This document shows positions 1 through 6,138 of a DNA stretch of 12,518 nt, one piece after another (position 1 is the stretch's first letter; each line of letters begins with the position of its first letter). A program made the position numbers and the translations under genes. The notes under the pieces are model-generated. The model did not search any database and had not been told where the DNA came from. It saw only the letters and a program-made list of their open reading frames with translations. Source of the DNA: Thalassolituus sp. (GTDB taxonomy: Bacteria > Pseudomonadota > Gammaproteobacteria > Pseudomonadales > Oceanobacteraceae); contig JARGOI010000039.1 of NCBI GenBank assembly GCA_029212275.1, positions 1 through 12,518 on the forward strand. The letters run 5' to 3'.

Positions 1-161
1 AGACACATTCAGGTTGCGGGATTAATACATTTTGTTGACAGTTTTATGGATGGCACATTGCAGCGGAAATTAATGCGATAGATGGATATTCTTTGATTAT
101 TTTTTAAATCAACTGTGTTGCTCGAAATGATAGAGTGCTTTTTGTTAGTGCGTGGCTTTCG
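1..161. other. Non-coding left edge, downstream of the ABC operon
   Basis: No convincing gene is seen here. The stretch lies downstream of the minus-strand ATPase gene. A weak AT-only inverted repeat, TTGATT at 93-98 and AATCAA at 107-112 with an 8-nt loop, could be a poor operon terminator on the minus strand, but it has no GC-rich stem. A perfect TTGACA at 35-40 has no good -10 partner at 16-18 nt, so I do not call it a promoter. Confidence 0.4.
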
Positions 162-989
162 TTAGTGGGCACCTTCGCTACGCATCATTTGTAAAATTTC
201 TTTTTCCATGGGCATAAAATCAGGATGAGAGCGCAAACTTTCACGCGTACTGATGGCGTTATCCGCTTTAAAGGGCGGCGTAAAGATGGTTTTCACTTGT
301 CCCGGATGGCTCGATAAAAAGACAATTTGATCGCCCAGTAATAATGCCTCTTCCACATCGTGTGTGACCATAACCACGGTCATGCGTTCTTTACGAATGA
401 CATTGAGTAATAGCTCTTGCATCTGCCAACGCGTTTCTGCATCCAGTGCGCCAAAAGGCTCGTCCATCAGTAATAACTGGGGGCTGATGGCCAGCGCTCT
501 TGCCAATGCAACACGCTGGCGCATGCCTCCAGAAATTTGGTGCGGCCAATGGTTGGTAAATTTAGTTAAACCGACCGCTTCAATAAAATAGTCGACGGTG
601 CCTTCGCGTAAGGCACTGACATCGCCATTAAGTGTTAATCCGTAGGCAACGTTTTCGCGCACGGTTAGCCAAGGAAACGACGTGTACCCTTGAAATACCA
701 TGCCGCGATCACGTCCCGGTGAATGAATGCTTTTACCATTAAGTATAATACTGCCGGATGTTGGTTGTTCTAGCCCCGCAATCATTCGTAATATCGTCGA
801 TTTACCGCACCCCGATGGGCCAAGCAATATGCATACTTGTTGCGGTGAAACCGCAAAATTCACACTGTCGACCGCTAGCGTAGTGCCAGAAGTTGAGCCG
901 GACTTACTTGAAAATGACTTGCTAAGATCAGCAATATTCAAGCCTTTTATGTCCAGCTCTGAACCTTGATTGAGGAGCGTAGATGTCAT
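162..989 (-). CDS. NitT/TauT-type ABC transporter ATP-binding protein
   Basis: This is the cytoplasmic ATPase that should power the importer made with the two genes just upstream. The 275 residues carry a complete nucleotide-binding domain: Walker A GPSGCGKS (57-64), Q-loop Gln100 in MVFQ, signature SGGMRQR (153-159), Walker B LLLMDE (172-177), D-loop ALD (181-183) and switch His210 in VTHD. The Q-loop run FQGYTSFPWLTVREN is typical of the nitrate/sulfonate/taurine family (SsuB/TauB-like). Length is normal for the family. The ATG is 8 nt after the binding-protein stop codon, with a GGAG about 11 nt upstream, so the two genes are almost certainly cotranscribed. It is the last gene of the inferred five-gene operon. 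The family does not reveal the substrate. No key residue is missing. Confidence 0.95.
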   Translation of the reverse strand: MTSTLLNQGSELDIKGLNIADLSKSFSSKSGSTSGTTLAVDSVNFAVSPQQVCILLGPSGCGKSTILRMIAGLEQPTSGSIILNGKSIHSPGRDRGMVFQGYTSFPWLTVRENVAYGLTLNGDVSALREGTVDYFIEAVGLTKFTNHWPHQISGGMRQRVALARALAISPQLLLMDEPFGALDAETRWQMQELLLNVIRKERMTVVMVTHDVEEALLLGDQIVFLSSHPGQVKTIFTPPFKADNAISTRESLRSHPDFMPMEKEILQMMRSEGAH

Positions 990-997
990 TGACCATT

Positions 998-2161
998 TTA
1001 CTCCGCAGTTAATAAACCAGATTTCATTAAAGTGGCTTTCAGTGGCGTCGTCACCACGCCCGTTGTCCAGTCGTGCATGGCGTCCGCCTGACCAAATTTA
1101 ATCCACCATTCGTTGGTGGTGTTCCAGTGTGGGATGATTTGGCCATTGGTCATACCTAAGGGTAAATCTCCAGGAATTAATCCCATAAAGCGACCCGCTT
1201 CTGATTGGTCAAATACCCAAATACCGCCTTTGGTGATGGAGCCATCTTTACCGATCACCATTTCCACATCTTCAATACTAAATTGAATGGCATCAGCAAT
1301 GATTTTGTTGCCTTCTTCGGGGTTTGCTTTCCACCAATCGACGGCAGCAAAATACGCTTCCATGGCTAAGGCAGCCGCTTTGGGACGTTCTTCGAGCAGT
1401 GATGAAGTCATATACATGCCATCACCGAGTAATGCGGTTTTAATCCATTTTTCTTCGGCGGAAGTTGCCATCACCTGCGCACCGGGCATGCCTTCAATCA
1501 CTTTGCTACCAAAGGGCTCCCAAAGTTCGCCAGCAGCCACATCACTGCCGAGCATGGCACCGACGGCCTCGTCCATAATCACGTTGACGAATTCAACATC
1601 ATTGATTCCAAGACCGTTTTCTTCCAGCCAAATACCCATAAATATTTGCGTCAAACCGCCTTCGAGAACAGCTACTTTTTTGCCTTTTAGATCCGCTGGC
1701 GTAGCAATATCTGGACGCATGATAATTTTATCAGTGCCATAAGAAGGGTTGGTGTAGGTCACTAATTTCACAGGTACTTTTTTATCCACCGCGATTGGGC
1801 CGTATTCAACCGTACTCGAAGTAATATCCAGTTGACCTGCACTCATGAGACCAAAACTTTCGTAAGGATCTTCGATAATTTGAATTTCCAAGTTCAGTTC
1901 AGGCACCAGATTTTTTTCTTTAGCAATGTACCAAAATCCATAACCAGGCCAAGAGAACAATGACACCTTAACGGTTTCGGGTGTCGATTCTGTGGTGGCT
2001 TTTGGCGTTGATTCTGCAACCTCTGTTGTCATTTCTGCTGTCGTACTGGTTTCAGTTTCGGTCGTGCTTTCTGTTTTTGATTGATCACATGCCGATAGGA
2101 AGATCGCAGAGAAAACGATCAACAGCGATGCTGCCCAGTGGCGGTTAGATTTTGTCGTCAT
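998..2161 (-). CDS. ABC transporter substrate-binding lipoprotein (NMT1/SsuA-like)
   Basis: This is the predicted extracytoplasmic binding protein of the importer, 387 residues. The N-terminus is a lipoprotein signal: basic MTTKSNRHW, a hydrophobic stretch (10-22) and lipobox LSAC with acylated Cys25. Asp26 at +2 is the classic signal for retention in the inner membrane in enterobacteria-like Lol sorting. Residues 26-64 are a low-complexity linker with 14 Thr and 8 Glu, presumably a flexible tether. The folded domain starts near 65 (VSLFSWPGYGFWYIAKEK) and resembles NMT1/SsuA-type type-2 periplasmic binding proteins, with Trp71, Tyr74 and Trp77 likely near the ligand cleft. AAGGGG just before the ATG is a good ribosome binding site. 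A 67-nt gap separates it from the permease gene. The ligand is unknown. NMT1-like labels often suggest thiamine precursors, but no TPP riboswitch is visible upstream of the operon. Confidence 0.93.
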   Translation of the reverse strand: MTTKSNRHWAASLLIVFSAIFLSACDQSKTESTTETETSTTAEMTTEVAESTPKATTESTPETVKVSLFSWPGYGFWYIAKEKNLVPELNLEIQIIEDPYESFGLMSAGQLDITSSTVEYGPIAVDKKVPVKLVTYTNPSYGTDKIIMRPDIATPADLKGKKVAVLEGGLTQIFMGIWLEENGLGINDVEFVNVIMDEAVGAMLGSDVAAGELWEPFGSKVIEGMPGAQVMATSAEEKWIKTALLGDGMYMTSSLLEERPKAAALAMEAYFAAVDWWKANPEEGNKIIADAIQFSIEDVEMVIGKDGSITKGGIWVFDQSEAGRFMGLIPGDLPLGMTNGQIIPHWNTTNEWWIKFGQADAMHDWTTGVVTTPLKATLMKSGLLTAE

Positions 2162-2228
2162 GATAAGCCCCTTGTTAGTGGTAAAACGGTTGAATTGCTA
2201 TGATGTTGCGTATTGATCTTTATTGGCT

Positions 2229-3038
2229 TTATTGGCGACGTAGGTAAGGAAACATCCACCAATAAATACCACGAAATAATAGGTCGCATAAAAGACCTAA
2301 AATACCGATGACGAGTATTCCCGCCATGATGTCCTCCACATGCACAAATCGACGTGCGCGCATGATCATGGCGCCAATACCATCTGTTGCCGCGACGATT
2401 TCTGCTATTACCAAATACGTCCAGCTCACTGCTAGCATTTGCCGACAGGTATCGACGATGCCGGGTAAAGAAGCTGGAACAACAACTGTCCATAAAACTT
2501 GGCGACGCGAACCACCTAATGTTTTTGATGTTTCTATCAGATCAATAGAGGTTTGACGGGTGACATCACAAATTAATGTGACCAAAAACCAAATAACACC
2601 CAACACCAGTAAAGCTATTTTTTGTGTATCGCCGGTGCCTAGCCACATCAATAATAAGGGAATGAATGCGGGGGCAGGAAGGTAGCGAAACGCTGCAACT
2701 AACGGATTAAAAATACCGTGAATTAAAGGAAATGCCCCCATCAGAATGCCTAATGGAATGGCGATGATCATGGCGATAACAAAACTAATCGCAATGCGTT
2801 CGATGCTGGCCAATACATCCCAAGCAAACTCGCGTTCGTAAAATAACGAGTACAACGCACTTAACACGTTACTGGGGGCGGGGAAGAGCGCATTTGACGC
2901 GCCGCCAGCTGTTGCTGCGAGTTGCCAGCCCAGCAAAAACAACAACCACGCGGCTATTCCTAAACACAACTTTAACCAAGGTGATATTGGCACAAAAAAA
3001 TCGAACCATGGCGCTTTATTAGAATTATTAAAAGGCAT
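2229..3038 (-). CDS. ABC transporter permease, NitT/TauT type
   Basis: This 269-residue inner-membrane permease probably works as a homodimer with the neighbouring ATPase. Hydrophobic segments lie at about 22-42, 82-102, 112-132, 141-158, 205-217 and 237-254, giving roughly six membrane spans as expected for binding-protein-dependent permeases of the SsuC/TauC group. The ATPase-coupling EAA-type loop is at about 169-193 (ETSKTLGGSRRQ, then VPASLPGI). The ATG lies 9 nt after the desaturase stop codon. Only a weak GAG is seen as ribosome binding site, which suggests translational coupling to the upstream gene. The 67-nt gap to the binding-protein gene shows no obvious terminator, so I infer continued transcription. 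Confidence 0.94.
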   Translation of the reverse strand: MPFNNSNKAPWFDFFVPISPWLKLCLGIAAWLLFLLGWQLAATAGGASNALFPAPSNVLSALYSLFYEREFAWDVLASIERIAISFVIAMIIAIPLGILMGAFPLIHGIFNPLVAAFRYLPAPAFIPLLLMWLGTGDTQKIALLVLGVIWFLVTLICDVTRQTSIDLIETSKTLGGSRRQVLWTVVVPASLPGIVDTCRQMLAVSWTYLVIAEIVAATDGIGAMIMRARRFVHVEDIMAGILVIGILGLLCDLLFRGIYWWMFPYLRRQ

Positions 3039-3047
3039 ATATCATGC

Positions 3048-4085
3048 TCAAAATGCGGTTAAGAAAGATAAGGCATTAACTCCCACTGCTTGATTTTTAT
3101 TCAGCTGATCAACCACATCATGTTCACCATACTCTTCCGCTAATATGCGATGGACTCGGTGTGTATGAAATGCCTTTAATTGCGGCATAAAGCGTAACTG
3201 TTGAGCACAACCTTGTGGATATAATGAAGCATGCAACGCAGGTAATCGGTTCCACGCAACATTGGGTTTGACATGATGTGCATTGTGATAAGAAAAATTT
3301 AAAGCTAATAAATTCAGCAATGGCCAACGTTCAGAAATCAGATTGGTATAGGTGTGCGATTGCTCATAGTCGTAATCACCTTTTTTCTCTGGCACATACT
3401 CTGGGTCATTTAAGCGATAAACAATATCGTAGCTGTGTTGGAAATTATCCATAAAACGCAACACGGTTAAAAATAGACAGTAAGCTATTGCATAACCAAT
3501 TGCCGCCAAGGGTGAGATGATAATGATAGTCACGAATAAAACACTGCGAATAAGTAACCATTTAATGACTCGGACACGTTGATCATTCTTGTCCTCGTAA
3601 ATAAAAGGTGCAGCAATTTGCATGGCGTGCATTAATAATTCGACTGCTGGAATGTATGCCCACTCTAAAATATTTATGGTTTTATGCAGGGCTGGATGAG
3701 CAATTAACAGTTTTTGATAATTGAATACTAATGGCTCGCAATTATCGACATGATGACGCATATGCTTGTAGCGCATGTCTTCATAAGTGCCATAATTACT
3801 GCCACAGATGGTGTTCAGAATGTTGCCCAACAGAGTGTTATGCTCGACCTTTTTGAATAAGGCGTTATGGCCGCAGTCATGCATAAGATAAGCGGCAATG
3901 ACCATGCTATGCATTAACAGTAAAACACCTGGAACGTACCACCATATTGATGACTGAAAAAGCATTAACCAGCCACCCATGTAGCCGCCAAAAATATAAA
4001 TAAGGACAAGCACATTGGGCCAAAGATCGTCGCTATCGCGCAGTAATGAACCAGTTTGTTGTTTAAGCGTCAGTAATAAATTCAT
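3048..4085 (-). CDS. Membrane fatty-acid-desaturase-family di-iron oxygenase
   Basis: With the start at 4085 the protein has 345 residues. It carries the three histidine boxes of integral-membrane di-iron desaturases and hydroxylases: HDCGH (69-73), HMRHH (108-112) and HNAHH (267-271), plus a conserved-looking DNFQH (213-217). Hydrophobic spans lie at about 24-44, 48-68 and 178-208. These enzymes use O2 and electrons to desaturate or hydroxylate a C-H bond. The family covers fatty-acid desaturases, carotene hydroxylases and alkane monooxygenases, so the name does not fix the substrate. No ferredoxin or reductase gene is adjacent. I chose the ATG at 4085 because AGGA lies about 8 nt upstream and the protein then begins at the family-like region. 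A longer reading from 4244 would overlap the upstream gene by about 100 bp. Its place between an isomerase-like gene and an importer suggests work on an imported small molecule rather than on bulk membrane lipids. That is inference. Confidence 0.9.
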   Translation of the reverse strand: MNLLLTLKQQTGSLLRDSDDLWPNVLVLIYIFGGYMGGWLMLFQSSIWWYVPGVLLLMHSMVIAAYLMHDCGHNALFKKVEHNTLLGNILNTICGSNYGTYEDMRYKHMRHHVDNCEPLVFNYQKLLIAHPALHKTINILEWAYIPAVELLMHAMQIAAPFIYEDKNDQRVRVIKWLLIRSVLFVTIIIISPLAAIGYAIAYCLFLTVLRFMDNFQHSYDIVYRLNDPEYVPEKKGDYDYEQSHTYTNLISERWPLLNLLALNFSYHNAHHVKPNVAWNRLPALHASLYPQGCAQQLRFMPQLKAFHTHRVHRILAEEYGEHDVVDQLNKNQAVGVNALSFLTAF

Positions 4086-4141
4086 GACAATTTTCCTACT
4101 GTTACTTTTTCTATAAGTGTTAAATAAGGTTTGTAGTGGGC

Positions 4142-4984
4142 TTAGGTCTTCATCCAATGGAAAAAATGCGATTGCTCGCATTCTCCAATCCAACGATTGA
4201 TCGACCATAAATCGGCCACTGGCGCATTGGTGAATGGCAAACAATGTAAATACCCATCGGGTCCAAATTCAGGTGTCATGGTGGTTTGTTTATAACCTCG
4301 TAAGCGCTGTGATTCCCAGATGGCTTCCCAGCAACGTTGGTGTGATTTAAGTGCTAGTTCATATTCTGGAGCCGCAGGATGAGGAACCTGCGGTCCTTGG
4401 TCATAGCCGACGCGACCATGTATATGATGCGCTTGCTTAGCAACCTCACTAATGACGTCCCATTCGCTGTCCATTAGGCGTTCACACACTACTACCCAGT
4501 GGCTAAAGTCACAGGTGATACTCAGTTCGGGTAATTGCCGTAATACATCACGAGTGACCCATGGATTGAAGAACGAGCGGCCACGATGTGTTTCGAAGCT
4601 GCATAACACGTCTACAGCATCTGCTAATTCTTTGGCTCGACCAAAAAAATCGACTTGCTTGTCGATGGGCCAGGCATCGCAACCGCCCATCACATTATAA
4701 AAACGTGGTTTAAACGACAGACCACGATCAATTTTGATTTTTAAATCTTCTAAGTGCTGTGCTGGTGTCGCTTGACGATCGGGGACGTAGCTTCCTGTGG
4801 TACAGATTTCGCAGATTAAATCTAACTGATAGGTCTCTAAAGCAAACTTGAGAGCATTGGACTCGTGAGCGTCAACCGTAATTGGTGCTTCTAGACCTGT
4901 AAATCCAGAGGCTTGGGCAAGCGCAGCAGCTTCTTGCATTGTGCCGGTATGTCCCCAGACGGTTTTGAATAATTCGAAATTCAT
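4142..4984 (-). CDS. Xylose-isomerase-like TIM-barrel enzyme (sugar phosphate isomerase/epimerase family)
   Basis: First gene of the inferred operon: a 280-residue cytoplasmic enzyme of the AP-endonuclease-2/xylose-isomerase-like superfamily, whose members use a divalent metal to isomerise, epimerise or dehydrate hydroxylated small molecules. The metal and acid-base residues expected at strand ends are visible: Glu131 (FETHRG), Asp159 and His162 (CDFSHW), His187/His189 (HHIHGRVG) and Glu239 (TPEFGP). GYDQGPQVPHP (193-203) and GPDGYLHCLPFT (241-252) look like the conserved substrate loops of an uncharacterised bacterial subfamily. I chose the ATG at 4984 because MNFELFKTVWGH begins the first barrel strand. 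Upstream in-frame ATGs at 4999 and 5029 would add 5 or 15 poorly conserved-looking residues. Only a weak GAG precedes the chosen start. A 56-nt gap leads to the desaturase gene. The actual substrate is unknown; DNA repair is unlikely. Confidence 0.88.
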   Translation of the reverse strand: MNFELFKTVWGHTGTMQEAAALAQASGFTGLEAPITVDAHESNALKFALETYQLDLICEICTTGSYVPDRQATPAQHLEDLKIKIDRGLSFKPRFYNVMGGCDAWPIDKQVDFFGRAKELADAVDVLCSFETHRGRSFFNPWVTRDVLRQLPELSITCDFSHWVVVCERLMDSEWDVISEVAKQAHHIHGRVGYDQGPQVPHPAAPEYELALKSHQRCWEAIWESQRLRGYKQTTMTPEFGPDGYLHCLPFTNAPVADLWSINRWIGECEQSHFFHWMKT

Positions 4985-5065
4985 AATACGCTCGCACATG
5001 AGAAATAATTCTTTGGTTACTATTAGCATCAAAATTTATGCCAATAGACATTTTGTGCGTAAGTG

Positions 5066-5073
5066 TTTATATA
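5066..5073 (-). promoter_or_regulatory. Candidate -10 element of the five-gene operon
   Basis: On the minus strand this reads TATATAAA, a good match to a sigma-70 -10 box, about 80 nt before the ATG at 4984. No strong -35 lies at the usual distance; the expected region is occupied by the palindrome at 5072-5091. That would suit a promoter that depends on, or is blocked by, the divergent regulator. The assignment is by eye. Confidence 0.35.
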
Positions 5074-5091
5074 CATGCAAATTAACATGTA
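5072..5091. promoter_or_regulatory. Candidate operator 1 (TACATG-N8-CATGTA palindrome)
   Basis: The sequence TACATGCAAATTAACATGTA has perfect 6-bp inverted arms. It abuts the TATATAAA box of the minus-strand operon and lies just upstream of the candidate -35 of the regulator gene, so a dimer bound here could act on both promoters. It matches the second site at 5143-5162 in 16 of 20 positions. Confidence 0.55.
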
Positions 5092-5098
5092 CTTTGCG

Positions 5099-5127
5099 TT
5101 GATCGAAAAATAAGTGTGCTCCAAAAT
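5099..5127 (+). promoter_or_regulatory. Candidate promoter of the winged-helix regulator gene
   Basis: TTGATC (5099-5104) and CAAAAT (5122-5127) are separated by 17 nt. Each matches four of six sigma-70 consensus positions. Transcription would start near 5134, just before operator 2, giving a short leader to the ATG at 5177. Confidence 0.35.
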
Positions 5128-5142
5128 CGTGCTTAGAGTAAA

Positions 5143-5162
5143 TACATGCACATTTTCATGCA
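5143..5162. promoter_or_regulatory. Candidate operator 2 (TACATG-N8-CATGCA)
   Basis: TACATGCACATTTTCATGCA is a near-copy of operator 1, with inverted arms matching at 5 of 6 positions. An overlapping perfect pair, ATGCA (5146-5150) and TGCAT (5159-5163), is also present. It sits between the presumed transcription start and the GGAGG of the regulator gene, where binding would block transcription, so autorepression is likely. The 71-bp spacing to site 1 is close to seven helical turns. Confidence 0.5.
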
Positions 5163-5176
5163 TCATGGAGGGATTA

Positions 5177-5551
5177 ATGACACGAAAATACAGTGTGAAA
5201 AATCGTACAGAAGCTGCTGTCGCTATTTTTGATATCGACTCATTCTGGGCGGATACTTTTTCAGATACCGGTTTGAGCGATCTCAATTACTGTGATCTTT
5301 TTACACAGATGTGGCTTAAACGTGAGCAAGTGATTGCTAAAACAGAACTTTATAACTTTATGCCGAACATCAGTCCTAGAACGGCAGTCAAATACGTTCA
5401 AAATGCAATAGATGAGGGCATGCTAGTTGAAGTCATCAATGAACAAGATCGCCGAGTGCGTTTTGTCTCTTTATCGAATATATGCAACAACAAGGTAGAA
5501 AGTTTCTTAGATTTTACCTGTCAGCGTTTTAAGACCGTAGGCGTTAGTTGA
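5177..5551 (+). CDS. Small winged-helix transcriptional regulator (MarR-like)
   Basis: A 124-residue protein with a helix-turn-helix at about 55-83 (KTELYNFMPNISPRTAVKYVQNAIDEGML), followed by a wing with DRRVRFVSLS (91-100). That matches the D-R-R...V-x-L-S/T wing of MarR-type regulators. The N-terminal part is shorter than in typical MarR proteins (about 140 residues), so the exact family is uncertain. The ATG at 5177 has a strong GGAGG 5-6 nt upstream. A longer reading from 5114 would start with residues encoded across operator 2 and is unlikely. It is transcribed away from the five-gene operon, and paired palindromes lie between them, so it probably controls that operon and itself, perhaps sensing the imported compound. 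Whether it represses or activates is not shown by the sequence. Confidence 0.72.
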   Translation: MTRKYSVKNRTEAAVAIFDIDSFWADTFSDTGLSDLNYCDLFTQMWLKREQVIAKTELYNFMPNISPRTAVKYVQNAIDEGMLVEVINEQDRRVRFVSLSNICNNKVESFLDFTCQRFKTVGVS

Positions 5552-5610
5552 TGTTAGTTACAGTTTGCAGAGGAACTTAAACCGTTTTAAGCCTTCCTAA
5601 TGAAAGAGAG

Positions 5611-5624
5611 TCAAGATTTCTTGA
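5611..5624. promoter_or_regulatory. Perfect palindrome upstream of the GlsB-like gene
   Basis: TCAAGA-TT-TCTTGA is a perfect 14-bp inverted repeat ending 34 bp before the ATG at 5659. It could be an operator or a small hairpin in the leader. Nearby, CTTAAA (5576-5581) and TTTAAG (5586-5591) form a second short inverted repeat after the regulator gene without a T-tract. No protein is known to me for either site. Confidence 0.3.
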
Positions 5625-5658
5625 TTATGAATTTATTAGTGAAGAAAGGAGGGTTATT

Positions 5659-5910
5659 ATGGATGTCTCATCACTTATTGTATTTCTAGCAATTGGTGCC
5701 ATCGCGGGTTGGTTGGCAGGAGTAATCACTAAAGGCGGTGGGTTTGGTCTGCTTGGTGATATTGTAATTGGTATCTTAGGTGCCGTTGTCGGTGGTTACG
5801 TCTTTGGTATTATGGGGGTTTCTGCCGGAGGTTTTGTCGGTGCGATTGTCACGGCAACGGTGGGTGCGGTTATACTGCTCTTCTTGATTAGACTGATAAA
5901 ACGGGCATAA
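5659..5910 (+). CDS. GlsB/YeaQ/YmgE-family small membrane stress protein
   Basis: This 83-residue protein is almost entirely hydrophobic and glycine-rich, with about three membrane spans: 3-22, 28-52 and 56-79. The pattern AIGAIAGWLAGVITKGGGFGLLGDIVIGILGAVVGG is the hallmark of the family often labelled transglycosylase-associated protein. The members in E. coli (YeaQ, YmgE) are stress-induced inner-membrane proteins of unknown biochemical role. A short basic tail (LIKRA) ends the protein. AAGGAGGG lies 5 nt before the ATG, one of the strongest ribosome binding sites in the window, suggesting high expression. It is flanked by a terminator downstream and is probably monocistronic. Confidence 0.92.
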   Translation: MDVSSLIVFLAIGAIAGWLAGVITKGGGFGLLGDIVIGILGAVVGGYVFGIMGVSAGGFVGAIVTATVGAVILLFLIRLIKRA

Positions 5911-5946
5911 TTTTTTGATTTAGCTATAGTAAGTATTAATTTATTG

Positions 5947-5986
5947 ATAAGCGCTTGGTCCTTTGGGCAAGCGCTTATTTTATTTT
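5947..5986 (+). terminator. Rho-independent terminator after the GlsB-like gene
   Basis: An 11-bp perfect stem, ATAAGCGCTTG (5947-5957) with CAAGCGCTTAT (5968-5978), has a 10-nt loop and is followed by a T-rich run (TTTATTTTT). It sits 36 nt after the stop codon of the GlsB-like gene. The A-rich 5' side gives little evidence for efficient use from the other strand. Confidence 0.88.
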
Positions 5987-6138
5987 TGCTTACTTTTTTC
6001 ATTTAGAAAATAAGAATACGTCCATTTTGATTCTATGCTTTTATTGCTGATAGTTATTTCCGCTTTATTTTTAAAATTTCCGTTATTTTTATCGACTTTT
6101 TGGTGTGTGTCTTTTGTTAATAAATACGTTGAGGTGTT

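Noticed and set aside
35..63. Promoter based on TTGACA at 35-40
   Set aside because: The region 16-18 nt downstream has no acceptable -10 box and no plus-strand gene follows.
1287..1742. 151-residue plus-strand open frame opposite the binding-protein gene
   Set aside because: Antisense shadow of a gene with a clear lipobox and conserved domain; the predicted protein has a random-looking composition.
2158..2493. 111-residue minus-strand open frame overlapping the permease
   Set aside because: It lies in another frame of the permease 3' half, has no recognisable domain, and the permease frame is strongly supported by the EAA loop and membrane spans.
4985..5176. TPP riboswitch, expected if the NMT1-like importer took up thiamine precursors
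   Set aside because: The conserved TPP-aptamer segments are not present in the operon leader, so a thiamine-precursor role is not supported.
5029..5286. 85-residue minus-strand open frame across the divergent region
   Set aside because: It overlaps the operators and the 5' part of the regulator gene on the other strand and encodes no recognisable protein.
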